Shown here in pieces: positions 44,003 to 53,189 of a stretch of 57,671 bases of DNA. The stretch's first letter is position 1; every line of letters begins with the position of its first letter. Below the pieces are notes generated by a model, which was given only the letters and a program-made list of their open reading frames with translations, was not told the origin of the DNA and did not search any database. Made by a program: the position numbers and the translations under genes. The stretch comes from Geothermovivens sp964644845 (GTDB lineage Bacteria; Zhuqueibacterota; Zhuqueibacteria; Oleimicrobiales; Geothermoviventaceae). The stretch lies in contig CAZXXS010000071.1 of the NCBI GenBank assembly GCA_964644845.1, positions 1 to 57,671 on the forward strand, read 5' to 3'.

Positions 44003-46165
44003 ATGCGCAAGGCGTGGATTCTGCCGTTGCTCGCGACGCTTCTGGCGTCTGGTTGTGCCAAGAAAGCTCCCGAGTTTGGGTTTGACATTCTCAACCACAA
44101 TTTGACGGTCACCCTCGACCCCTCCCAGCACACCCTCAAAGCCACCGACAAACTTACCGCGGATTTCAAGTCGAAGAAGCAGGTTCGCTTTCTTCTGAAC
44201 AAGAATCTCCGCGTCACCCATGTTGCCCTGGAGGAAAGCACATGCACCTTCGGCTCACAGACCGGGCCGGAAATGGACAAACTGCTCCCCGCTTCGGTTG
44301 CGGAAGATTCCTCGCTGATCCGCCACGCCCAACTGATCGTCGTCCATTTGCCCGAGCTCCAGAAGAAGCCTGAACACTTGACCGTCACGTACGAGGGGCA
44401 GATCGTTGATTCGCTCGCGGGTGCCGAGTTTTCGCACACCTTTCTCGCAAACCAAACTACGGGCGTAATTTCGGAGAAGGGGGTGTATCTCGGCGAGTCT
44501 ACGCTCTGGTACCCGACCATCCCTGGCGATTTGGCCTCGCTCCGCGTGGATGCCACCACGCCCAGGCCGTTCGAGGTCGTGAGTCAGGGTGTTTTGGTGG
44601 TGCGCAAGGTCCAGGGCGACCGAATGCGCACGGTCTGGCAGGAGCGCAATCCCCAGGACGCGATTTACCTGGTAGCGGGGCCGTACAGCGTGGCGGCACG
44701 CCTTGTGCCCGGCACCAACGTTCGCGTCATGACGTACTTTTTCCAGCAATCCGCCGACCTTGTGGACAAATACCTGACGGCATCCGCCCGTTACATTCAG
44801 CTTTACGACCGACTGCTTGGCCCGTACGCCTACGCCAAATTTGCCGTGGTTGAGAACTTCTTCCCGTCTGGCTACGGCATGCCCTCGTTCACACTGCTTG
44901 GTTCGCATGTCATCCGTCTGCCGTTCATCGTGTACACGTCGCTGGGACACGAAATCTGCCACAACTGGTGGGGGAATGGGGTGTTTGTGGCCCCGGAGGG
45001 CGGCAACTGGTGCGAGGGGCTGACCACCTACTGCGCGGATCACTACTACGAAGAAGCGAAAAGCAAAGAGGCGGGTGCCGAATACCGCAAGAACATCGAC
45101 CGCGACTACACGGTGTACGTCCACTCGAACAACGATTTTCCGCTGACTGAATTCAGGGAGCGCACGGACCCCGCGAGCCGTGCCATCGGCTACGGCAAAG
45201 CAGCCATGGTCTTTCACCAGATGCGCATGCTTCTCGGCGACGACAAGTTCTGGAACGCGCTTCGCAACGTGTACCGCGACTACGTCTTTCGCTACGCGAG
45301 CTGGAGGGACTTCGAAAAGGTCTTTCGCGAGTTCTACGGTCAGGATCTGCGCTGGTTCTTTGAGCAGTGGGTTGAGCGAAAGGGAGCGCCGGAGCTTGTC
45401 CTCCGGGAGGCGAGAAAAGAACAGATTGGGGACCGCTACAAAATCACCGTTGTGGTTGGCCAGGCTGGTACGCCGTTGTACAGGCTGCTGGTGCCCGTAC
45501 GTGTGCGCACGACGGCTGGAACGGAGCAAAAATTGCTGGATTTGCAAACCGAAGTTGACAGTGTGGCAATTGAGGTTGTGAACCGGCCGGTGGACGTAGC
45601 GGTTGATCCCTACTTCGACGTTTTCCGCCGGCTGGATCCGAGCGAATTCGCGCCTTCCCTGGCGCAAATCATCGGCGAAGACCGGCCTGTGTTTGTGATG
45701 CCGGGGGCGGCGTCTCCGGAGCTGACTGCGGCGTACAAACAAGTCGTTCAGCAGCTTGACCGCAAAAAACGCGGCGAAGTTGCAACGGATGCCACCGTCC
45801 AGCTGGATTCTCTGGTGGGCCGCTCGTTCGTGGTTTTCGGTGGGCCCTGGGAGAACGAGCTCTGGAAGAAGCTAAACCTCCAGATTCCTTCGGAGCTACT
45901 GCTTGAGCCCGATCATGTTGCTGTGGCGGGACAGGAGTTCTACCTGAACGGCAAGGGAACGACACTGATCGCGGTCTTGCGCAACCCGAGGTCCCCCGAC
46001 AAAGCCGTCCTCGCGGTTGTGACGGACAAGCCTGCTGCTCTCGAGGCCGTGGCGCCAAAACTGGTGCATTACGGCAAGTACAGCTACCTGGTTTTCATGC
46101 AGGGGCAGAACGTAGCAAAGGGCTCCTGGCCGGTGACGAACTCGCCCCTGGTTGTACGGTTTTGA
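44003..46165 (+). CDS. M1-family aminopeptidase-like lipoprotein
   Basis: 720 residues from an ATG with GGGAGG upstream. The lipobox LLASGC places lipidation at Cys18. An N-terminal beta-domain (about 25-230) precedes the gluzincin core: HEICHNWWGN with zinc ligands His316 and His320 and catalytic Glu317, and NWCEGLTTY with the third ligand Glu338. The gap is 17 residues, one short of the HExxH-x18-E rule. YGKAAMVFHQMR continues the M1 helical region. The GxMEN substrate-binding motif is not canonical; SGYGMPSF lies where it would be. Likely a cell-surface or periplasmic peptidase that processes peptides. Preceded by a strong promoter. Confidence 0.87.
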   Translation: MRKAWILPLLATLLASGCAKKAPEFGFDILNHNLTVTLDPSQHTLKATDKLTADFKSKKQVRFLLNKNLRVTHVALEESTCTFGSQTGPEMDKLLPASVAEDSSLIRHAQLIVVHLPELQKKPEHLTVTYEGQIVDSLAGAEFSHTFLANQTTGVISEKGVYLGESTLWYPTIPGDLASLRVDATTPRPFEVVSQGVLVVRKVQGDRMRTVWQERNPQDAIYLVAGPYSVAARLVPGTNVRVMTYFFQQSADLVDKYLTASARYIQLYDRLLGPYAYAKFAVVENFFPSGYGMPSFTLLGSHVIRLPFIVYTSLGHEICHNWWGNGVFVAPEGGNWCEGLTTYCADHYYEEAKSKEAGAEYRKNIDRDYTVYVHSNNDFPLTEFRERTDPASRAIGYGKAAMVFHQMRMLLGDDKFWNALRNVYRDYVFRYASWRDFEKVFREFYGQDLRWFFEQWVERKGAPELVLREARKEQIGDRYKITVVVGQAGTPLYRLLVPVRVRTTAGTEQKLLDLQTEVDSVAIEVVNRPVDVAVDPYFDVFRRLDPSEFAPSLAQIIGEDRPVFVMPGAASPELTAAYKQVVQQLDRKKRGEVATDATVQLDSLVGRSFVVFGGPWENELWKKLNLQIPSELLLEPDHVAVAGQEFYLNGKGTTLIAVLRNPRSPDKAVLAVVTDKPAALEAVAPKLVHYGKYSYLVFMQGQNVAKGSWPVTNSPLVVRF

Positions 46166-46325
46166 TCGTACCAGACGACCCGGGCAAGTGCGGTAGAAAG
46201 GGGGCTTTTTTGCGTGTGCGACACGGGGGTGCAAACAGAAGTCTCGCTGACCGCTGTGGCCGACTTTTCAGAGCGGTGCGCCCGTTTTGGCGTACGCCCG
46301 AGTACCTTGAGATGACGGAGCTGGG

Positions 46326-48695
46326 ATGAAACCTTCTCTTCGATTAGCGCTTTTTGCCTTTGCTCTCGCCGGTTCAGTGCACGCCCAAATTGTTCCAATT
46401 GGGAACTTGCACTACAACAACGCAGACGGCACACCGGCCGCTCCGTACCAGGTTGGTACTCAGGTAACGGTGTCTGGTGTTGTGACCGTGGGTACCGGGG
46501 TGCTGGCCAGCACCCACTTTGAGATCTACCTGCAGGACAGTACGGGTGGCATCTGCGTTTACAATCCTACCGTGGATTGGTCTGTGCAGACGGGCGACAG
46601 CGTGACGGTAACGGGCCGGATTGCCCAGTACAACGGTCTGACGGAGATCAAGGAGCCCGGCACCCTTGTGAACCACGGGCGTGCAGTGGTGCAACCACTC
46701 CCCTTGGATCTGACCTGCCACGACGTTAGCGCTGCGTTTCAGTCAGACGGCAGCGAGCCTAACGAGTCGCGGCTGATCCGTCTCCGAAGGGTTGTTTTCC
46801 GTGCCACCGGCTCAAACGAAGGATTCCTTCTGGACAGTACCGGGAGTTGCAAGATTTACTTCGATGCCGACGCGAGAATCCGCCCACCGCAGTCAGGCGA
46901 CACAGTAGACGTGGTGGGAATCTTGAAGCAGTGGGACAACTCGGCACCCTACACCGAAGGCTACGAGATTGTGCCACGCAGTCAGGCGGACATTGGACAC
47001 GGTGCAGGCCCCAGAATTGTCCTCGGACCGGTCGAAGCGGAGATTCAGTCCAACGAAGTCCAAATTGCCTGGGAGACCGACGTGCCTTCCGATGGCGTGC
47101 TGGAGTACGGTCGAACTACGGCGTACGAACTCGGCCAAATTGTCTCCTCGAGCGGCCGAACGACGAGACACACAGTCCGGATCCGTGATCTCACATCAGC
47201 CACTACTTACCATTGCCGAGTTGTGGCGACGAATGAAGAAGGGTCATCGTACAGCGATGACCTTTTATTTTCCACTGCCTCGCCGCCCGAGTGCAGCGGT
47301 CAGATCGCTGTTTACTTCAACCAGTCGGTCGACACGAGCAAAGCCAGGGGGGAGAAAGCGCGGGGGCTGGTTAACTTGAGCAGTGTGCTGGCACAAAGAA
47401 TCGGCCGGGCGCAGTATTCTGTGGATGCTTGTTTTTACGTGATTTCCGATGACGCCATCAGCGGGGCGCTGATCGCTGCGCACAAGCGTGGTTTGAGTGT
47501 GCGTGTCATCGTGGAACACGACAACATCGGCACGGAGGTGCGTGCGCTGAAAAACAACGGGGTGCCTGTGATCGACGACACGTTTGGGGGGAACGACGGT
47601 TCGGGCCAGATGCACAACAAGTTTGTTGTCCTTGATGCCCGGGACCGGTCGAGTGCCGCCGACGACTGGGTTTGGACAGGTTCGTACAACGCCACTTATG
47701 CCGGTGCAACGGAGAACGCTGAGAACGTGGTGTTGATCCAGGACCAGGCTCTTGCGCTGGCCTACACGCGCGAATTCGACGAAATGTGGGGAGCGTCTGG
47801 AGATACGCCGAACCCCGACAGCTCCCGATTTGGCAGCCGCAAGCAGGACAACACACCGCACCGTTTCAACATTGGCGGAACCTGGGTTGAGGCCTATTTC
47901 TCGCCCTCGGACGCGACCACGTTGCACCTGATTCGAGCCATCGATTCAGCCGACCGGTCCGCGCTGTTTTGTATCTACTCCTTTACGCGCAACGATGTGA
48001 GTGCGGCTTTCCGGGCGAAGTGGGAAAGTGTGCAACCTTTCACGCTCGCTGGTGTGTTTGAGGGCGACAACGTGAATCAAGCCGGCTCGGAGTGGGGCGC
48101 CATGTCGGGAACAGGGAGCAGTGCCTGGCCGCGACCTGCTGACGTGCACCTGGATTTGCCCTCGCGTCTGCTCCACCACAAGTACCTGATTGTCGACGGG
48201 CTTCTGGGTACAGCGCCGGATCCGTTGGTAGTGACTGGCTCTCACAACTGGACGACGGCGGCGGAAACCCGCAACGACGAGAACACACTGATTCTGCACA
48301 GCTCGCGGGTGGCCAGTCTGTACCTCCAGGAATTTGCAGCGCGCTACCGTGAATCGGGCGGCAGCGACAGAGCGATCACAGCAGTCGAGCAGTCCACTTC
48401 GAAACCGCGCGGACCGAGGGCGTTTAAAATTGCTGCTGACGCGTACCCGAACCCGGCGCACGGCGAGGTGTTGATCAGGATTCGGGGGCTGCAGCGCGGA
48501 CAGTCCGGCGTAGTGCGCCTGATCGACGTGCGCGGTCGCGTGCTCCGAACCTGGCGTTTGCGGGCCGAGTCGGAGTGGCAGACGCGGTGGGAAGGAAAGG
48601 ACGAGCGCGGCGGTCCTGTGGCCTCCGGCGTGGTTTTCGCCGTGGCGGAGTTTGGTGCACACCGAGCAGTGGCGCGGTTTGTTTGGCTGCGCTGA
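46326..48695 (+). CDS. Secreted phospholipase D-like protein with OB, Fn3 and C-terminal sorting domains
   Basis: 789 residues. A signal peptide ends at SVHAQ. Two OB-fold-like segments (about 25-115 and 120-215) resemble the nucleic-acid binding modules of extracellular nucleases. A fibronectin/purple-phosphatase N-type domain (about 225-315) follows. The PLD module (about 325-670) has two HKD motifs, MHNKFVVLD and LHHKYLIVDG, each with the expected downstream Asn (GSYNAT, GSHNWT). The last 90 residues are a type A sorting/FlgD-like domain (AYPNPAHGEVLIRI, ending in VARFVWLR). Likely a secreted nuclease or phosphodiesterase for DNA or phospholipid scavenging. Confidence 0.88.
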   Translation: MKPSLRLALFAFALAGSVHAQIVPIGNLHYNNADGTPAAPYQVGTQVTVSGVVTVGTGVLASTHFEIYLQDSTGGICVYNPTVDWSVQTGDSVTVTGRIAQYNGLTEIKEPGTLVNHGRAVVQPLPLDLTCHDVSAAFQSDGSEPNESRLIRLRRVVFRATGSNEGFLLDSTGSCKIYFDADARIRPPQSGDTVDVVGILKQWDNSAPYTEGYEIVPRSQADIGHGAGPRIVLGPVEAEIQSNEVQIAWETDVPSDGVLEYGRTTAYELGQIVSSSGRTTRHTVRIRDLTSATTYHCRVVATNEEGSSYSDDLLFSTASPPECSGQIAVYFNQSVDTSKARGEKARGLVNLSSVLAQRIGRAQYSVDACFYVISDDAISGALIAAHKRGLSVRVIVEHDNIGTEVRALKNNGVPVIDDTFGGNDGSGQMHNKFVVLDARDRSSAADDWVWTGSYNATYAGATENAENVVLIQDQALALAYTREFDEMWGASGDTPNPDSSRFGSRKQDNTPHRFNIGGTWVEAYFSPSDATTLHLIRAIDSADRSALFCIYSFTRNDVSAAFRAKWESVQPFTLAGVFEGDNVNQAGSEWGAMSGTGSSAWPRPADVHLDLPSRLLHHKYLIVDGLLGTAPDPLVVTGSHNWTTAAETRNDENTLILHSSRVASLYLQEFAARYRESGGSDRAITAVEQSTSKPRGPRAFKIAADAYPNPAHGEVLIRIRGLQRGQSGVVRLIDVRGRVLRTWRLRAESEWQTRWEGKDERGGPVASGVVFAVAEFGAHRAVARFVWLR

Positions 48696-48859
48696 AATCG
48701 GAAGGGCTGCCGTCTGTTGATTCGGGGACTTCGGGACAAGCGGCCCGGGGTTCAGTAGCTGAGTGATGGGGGCCGGTAGGCGTTTTGAATTTCGCCTGGG
48801 GAATATCGGTTCGCACTGGGGAACAGGGACGCTACCGCAGAACGCGGAGGAACGAACAG

Positions 48860-49912
48860 ATGCCAGATACGATGTGGGCCATTGTAAAGACCAAGCCGGA
48901 GGAGGGAGCCGAACTCGTACAGGTTCCGGTCCCGAAGCCTGGCCCGGGGGAGGTGCTGGTGAGGGTCCAGGCGACATCCATTTGTGGGACGGACCTGCAC
49001 ATTTGGGAGTGGAATCACTGGGCTGAGCAGCGGATTCGGTTGCCCCAAACGATGGGGCACGAGCTTGCGGGGCGCATTGAAACGCTGGGGGAAGGGGTTG
49101 AACACCTGCGACCGGGGCTGTTTGTGTCGGCGGAAACGCACATTACCTGTGGTCACTGCTACCAGTGTCGGACTGGGAGACCAGAAATCTGTCAGAACTT
49201 GCGGATCCTGGGCGTGGACACAGACGGTGTCTTCGCGGAATTCGCGGTTGTGCCGGCAGAGAACATCATCATCAACGACGAACGGATCCCGCCGGATTTC
49301 GCCTCGGTGCAGGAACCCCTGGGCAACGCCATCGACACGGTGCTTGCTGAGGACGTGGCCGGAAAGCCCGTCCTGGTAACCGGATTGGGGCCTGTTGGGT
49401 TACTCGCCGTGGCTGTGGCCAAGGCCTCCGGGGCCACCCACATTTTCGCCAGCGAGCCAAATGCCTACCGGCGAGCGCTTGCTCGGGAGGTGGGAGCCAC
49501 ACGGGTAATCGATCCGCTGAAAGAGGACGTTGTTCAGGTGGTGCTGGATGGCACGGAAGGCAACGGGGTTGAGGTCCTCCTGGAAATGTCCGGCAGCACA
49601 CGCGCTCTTGCAGATGGACTGAAAGCCGTGACCCCTGGCGGCCGGGTCTCGATTCTCGCCCTGTACAACGGCGACGTGACGTTGGATCTGAACAACCTCG
49701 TTGTGCTGCGTGGGATTCGCGTCTACGGCATCACAGGCCGGAAAATGTTCAGCACCTGGTACAAAGCCAGGGAGTTTTTGAGCTCCGGGCGCCTGGACCT
49801 TTCCACAATTGTTACCCACCGCTTTCCCTTCCGTGAGTTTCGAGCGGCGTTTGAATTGATGAAATCGGGCAACAGCGGCAAGGTTGTGTTGCTGTGGAAC
49901 CACGGGAAGTAA
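48860..49912 (+). CDS. tdh: L-threonine 3-dehydrogenase
   Basis: 350 residues from ATG at 48860 (GGAGG 9 nt upstream; a second ATG lies 12 nt later). A zinc-dependent medium-chain dehydrogenase: catalytic zinc Cys in TSICGTDLHIWEWN, GHELAG, the structural zinc loop CGHCYQCRTGRPEIC, and the NAD-binding VTGLGPVGLLAV. The CGTDLHI-WEWN-WA string is specific for threonine dehydrogenases. It oxidises L-threonine to 2-amino-3-ketobutyrate in the cytoplasm. The next gene, kbl, uses that unstable product. Length is typical. Confidence 0.95.
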   Translation: MPDTMWAIVKTKPEEGAELVQVPVPKPGPGEVLVRVQATSICGTDLHIWEWNHWAEQRIRLPQTMGHELAGRIETLGEGVEHLRPGLFVSAETHITCGHCYQCRTGRPEICQNLRILGVDTDGVFAEFAVVPAENIIINDERIPPDFASVQEPLGNAIDTVLAEDVAGKPVLVTGLGPVGLLAVAVAKASGATHIFASEPNAYRRALAREVGATRVIDPLKEDVVQVVLDGTEGNGVEVLLEMSGSTRALADGLKAVTPGGRVSILALYNGDVTLDLNNLVVLRGIRVYGITGRKMFSTWYKAREFLSSGRLDLSTIVTHRFPFREFRAAFELMKSGNSGKVVLLWNHGK

Positions 49913-49945
49913 CCCGCGGGGAGTCAAGACCAGCGGAGGTGCACC

Positions 49946-51142
49946 ATGTTCAACGAAGCGTACCGCCAGCAATTGCGAAAGACACTTGATGAACTCAAGG
50001 AATCGGGACTGTACAAGGAAGAACGTATCTTGACAAGTCCCCAGGGGCCAGAAATTCGCGTAAAAGGGCGCGAAGGCACTGTGCTCAACTTTTGTGCGAA
50101 CAACTACCTTGGGCTTTCAAGCCATCCGAAGGTGATCAAAGCAGCGCACGAAACGCTGGACCACTGGGGGTTTGGCCTGTCGTCGGTGCGGTTCATTGTC
50201 GGTACCCAGGAAATTCACAAGATTCTCGAACAGAAGATGAGCGAGTTTTTGGGTACCGACGACACGATTCTTTACGCGGCGTGTTTCGACGCAAACGGAG
50301 GCGTTTTCGAACCCTTTTTGGACAAGGAAAGCGCCATCATCACGGACGAACTGAACCACGCCTCGATCATCGACGGCATCCGGCTGACTAAGGCCCAGCG
50401 GTTCATTTACAAGCACTCCGACATGGACGACCTGGAAGCCAAACTGAAAGAGGCTCAAGGGGCAAAGTTGCGCATGATTGCCACCGACGGGGTGTTCTCG
50501 ATGGACGGAGACATTGCGCGGCTGGACGTGATCTGTGATCTGGCGGAAAAATACGACGCCTTGGTGATGGTGGATGACAGCCACGCTACCGGTTTCATCG
50601 GCAAGACGGGACGCGGAACGCCAGAGTATTGGGGTGTCGAAGGCCGCGTTGACCTGATCACCACAACGTTCGGGAAAGCCCTTGGCGGATCTTCGGGTGG
50701 GTGCACGTCAGGCCGCGCGGAGCTGATCGAGTGGCTGCGCCAGCGCAGTCGGCCCTACTTGTTTTCAAACACGTTGTCGCCAGTGGTTGTCGGAGCGACC
50801 ATTGCCGTGCTGGACATGCTTTCGGAAACCACAGAGCTGCGCGACAAATTGGAGCGGAACACGAAGTATTTCCGCAGTGAAATGACCAAGGCGGGTTTCG
50901 ACATCAAGCCGGGAGAGCACCCGATCGTACCGATCATGCTGTACGATGAGAAGCTGGCTCACACGATGGCGCGCGAGCTCCTGGACGAGGACATCTACGT
51001 GATTGGTTTCAGTTACCCTGTGGTGCCGAAAGGTCAGGCACGCATCCGCGTTCAGATCTCGGCCGCTCACGAGCAACACCATCTGGACAGGGCAATTGAG
51101 GCCTTCACCAAGGTGGGCAAGCGACTCGGCGTGATTTCGTAA
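49946..51142 (+). CDS. kbl: Glycine C-acetyltransferase (2-amino-3-ketobutyrate CoA ligase)
   Basis: 398 residues, an alpha-oxoamine synthase. FCANNYLGLSSHPKV and the PLP-binding HATGFIGKTGRGTPEYW, plus TTTFGKALGGSSGG with the Schiff-base Lys, are all present. It converts 2-amino-3-ketobutyrate and CoA to glycine and acetyl-CoA. It begins 33 nt after tdh, with GGAGG upstream, and is followed by a terminator, so tdh-kbl is a closed two-gene operon for threonine breakdown. Confidence 0.96.
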   Translation: MFNEAYRQQLRKTLDELKESGLYKEERILTSPQGPEIRVKGREGTVLNFCANNYLGLSSHPKVIKAAHETLDHWGFGLSSVRFIVGTQEIHKILEQKMSEFLGTDDTILYAACFDANGGVFEPFLDKESAIITDELNHASIIDGIRLTKAQRFIYKHSDMDDLEAKLKEAQGAKLRMIATDGVFSMDGDIARLDVICDLAEKYDALVMVDDSHATGFIGKTGRGTPEYWGVEGRVDLITTTFGKALGGSSGGCTSGRAELIEWLRQRSRPYLFSNTLSPVVVGATIAVLDMLSETTELRDKLERNTKYFRSEMTKAGFDIKPGEHPIVPIMLYDEKLAHTMARELLDEDIYVIGFSYPVVPKGQARIRVQISAAHEQHHLDRAIEAFTKVGKRLGVIS

Positions 51143-51177
51143 CGCGTTGCCTGTAAAACGAGACGGTCGAGCGATGG

Positions 51178-51210
51178 AAGGCCGCAGGGCTTGCGTGGCC
51201 CCGCGGCCTT
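51178..51210 (+). terminator. Terminator of the tdh-kbl operon
   Basis: AAGGCCGC-A-GGGC (51178-51190), loop TTGCGTG, GCCC-C-GCGGCCTT (51198-51210): 12 paired bases with one mismatch, followed by TGTTC. The stem is strong, the U tract short. Confidence 0.7.
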
Positions 51211-51375
51211 TGTTCAAGCGGCTGCACGTCGGGATCTTCCGAAAGACTGCGTCGTAAACCAGTTTGTGTGTGCCTTTAGCCCCTGGGCAGAAATCGAATC
51301 CACAACGCAGCCAGAGGGAGTCGCTTTTGGCTTAACGAGGTACTGTTTTCGGAAGCAGAAGAGCAGGACGGTAGC

Positions 51376-53118
51376 GTGGCGAGAAAAACGAAACGTGTGA
51401 AACTCTACGGCCTGAAGGTTTCGCCCGGACTGGGAATGGGCAAGGTGTGCGTGATTGGGGAGGCACTGAAAGCTCCGCGTTGGCGCATTGCCCCGGATCA
51501 GGTCCAGACTGAGCTGCAACGCTTGGCCGAAGCAATTGCAGCCGCCAGACGTGAACTCCGGAGCATTCGGGACGATCTACAAGAGCGCGTTGGAAAGCGC
51601 GAAGCGGACATTTTCGATGCGCACTTGCTCTTCCTTGACGACCCGTACCTGCGCGAAGGGATCAGGAAAAGAGTGGTGCAGGAGCACCTGAACGTTGAGG
51701 CAGCTGTCGAAGACGTGATTCAGGAGTCGGCAAAGAAACTCTCGGGTGTGAAAGACGGCTACTTGCGTGAGCGGGCACAGGACATTCTGGACGTCGGAGA
51801 GCGTCTTCTGCACCACCTTTTGGGCGAAAAACAGCGTTGCCTGGTAGACGAGGAGAGCGATCTGGTCCTGGTGGCGAACCAACTCAAGCCAGCGAACACG
51901 GCTCACCTGGACAGAGACAAGATCAAAGGTGTGGTAACGGAGCGGGGTGGTCCGACATCCCACGCGGCCATCTTGGCTCGCTCTCTGGGTGTGCCGATGG
52001 TCACAGGCATTCGCCAAATTGTGGAGACTGCCACCCTGGGTTCCTTGGCAATTGTGGACGGCTACCGTGGACAGGTTATTCTGAATCCCCTTGCACGGGA
52101 CATCGAGCTCTTTCGGCGCCGGCAGGAGGAGCTTGCCCTGCAGTTCGCGGAAGAAGAGCAGTTGAAGGCGCTGGAATCGCTGACGGCCGATGGTCGCAGG
52201 GTGCACTTGTTGGCGAACATTGCGTCGGACGAAGAGGTAAATCTGGCTCTGGCCAAAGGGGCCGAAGGAATTGGCCTTTACCGGACGGAGATTCATTTCT
52301 TGGACCGCGAGGAGCTGCCGCGCGAGGAGGAGCAGTTTCAGTACTACCGGCGCGTTGTGGAAAAGATGGCGCCACGACCGGTCGTCATTCGCACCCTGGA
52401 TCTCGGCGGGGACAAAATGGCGCGTTTCTTTCCAATTCCTCCCGAGGACAATCCCTACCTCGGACTCCGTGCCATTCGCATTTCGCTGGCCTTCCCTGAG
52501 GTCTTCCTGGAGCAGTTGCGTGCCCTACTGCGCGCCGGAGGCTACGGTGACCTGAGGATTCTCCTACCGATGGTAACAACGGTAGAAGAGGTTGAAGCGG
52601 CCAGGGGCCTGCTGGAGAAGGCGAAGGAGCAGCTGCGGAGTCGCGGAGAACCGTTTGCCGAGCGAGTACCGCTTGGCGCGATGATCGAGGTCCCTTCGGC
52701 TGCTGTCATCGTGCGGGATCTGCTGAAAGTGGTTGATTTCTTGAGCGTTGGCACCAACGACCTGATTCAGTACACGCTGGCAGTGGATCGGAGCAACGTG
52801 GAGGTAAGTCGTCTCTACGAGGCGCTAAATCCGGCCGTGCTGCGTTTGCTGGCGGATTTGCGTGTCGCCGCAGAAGAAGCTGGGAAAGAGATCGGAATCT
52901 GCGGGGAAATGGCGGGTGACACACGCTACACGGCTTTGCTGGTTGGACTCGGCTACACCGAGCTCAGCATGAGCCCCTTCTTCATTCCACAGGTGAAGCG
53001 TGTGGTCCGCAGTTTGAATTACAGCAAGGCGAGGCGGGTAGCGGCACGAATTCTGGAGATGTCGAGGGTCACGAGCATCCGACGGGCGCTGCAGAACTTC
53101 GCGCGGCAGGGAAAGTGA
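51376..53118 (+). CDS. ptsI: Phosphoenolpyruvate-protein phosphotransferase (PTS enzyme I)
   Basis: 580 residues from GTG at 51376. The HPr-binding helical domain (about 20-140) is followed by the swivelling phospho-His domain with His196 in GGPTSHAAILARSLGVP, and the PEP-binding barrel: GIGLYRTE, the arginine of IRTLDLGGDK, GTNDLIQYTLAVDR and ICGEMAGD with the catalytic Cys. It transfers phosphate from PEP to HPr. No HPr, EIIA or EIIBC gene is in the window, so whether it feeds sugar uptake or a regulatory phospho-relay cannot be told. It is 233 nt from kbl, beyond a terminator. Confidence 0.95.
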   Translation: MARKTKRVKLYGLKVSPGLGMGKVCVIGEALKAPRWRIAPDQVQTELQRLAEAIAAARRELRSIRDDLQERVGKREADIFDAHLLFLDDPYLREGIRKRVVQEHLNVEAAVEDVIQESAKKLSGVKDGYLRERAQDILDVGERLLHHLLGEKQRCLVDEESDLVLVANQLKPANTAHLDRDKIKGVVTERGGPTSHAAILARSLGVPMVTGIRQIVETATLGSLAIVDGYRGQVILNPLARDIELFRRRQEELALQFAEEEQLKALESLTADGRRVHLLANIASDEEVNLALAKGAEGIGLYRTEIHFLDREELPREEEQFQYYRRVVEKMAPRPVVIRTLDLGGDKMARFFPIPPEDNPYLGLRAIRISLAFPEVFLEQLRALLRAGGYGDLRILLPMVTTVEEVEAARGLLEKAKEQLRSRGEPFAERVPLGAMIEVPSAAVIVRDLLKVVDFLSVGTNDLIQYTLAVDRSNVEVSRLYEALNPAVLRLLADLRVAAEEAGKEIGICGEMAGDTRYTALLVGLGYTELSMSPFFIPQVKRVVRSLNYSKARRVAARILEMSRVTSIRRALQNFARQGK

Positions 53119-53189
53119 GCCCAATCGCGGCGCAAATCGGCTGCGCGTTGGCGTGTCGGTTGGGGCATTCAAAGGAGGTCAGCGCTGTC

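Noticed and set aside
46190..46215. T run TTTTTT after the M1 peptidase gene as a terminator
   Set aside because: The preceding GGGGGC has no complementary arm; only a weak AGAAAG/CTTTTT stem can be drawn.
48696..48859. Possible glycine riboswitch before tdh-kbl
   Set aside because: The conserved core cannot be found; only a short AGGCG/CGCCT stem is present.
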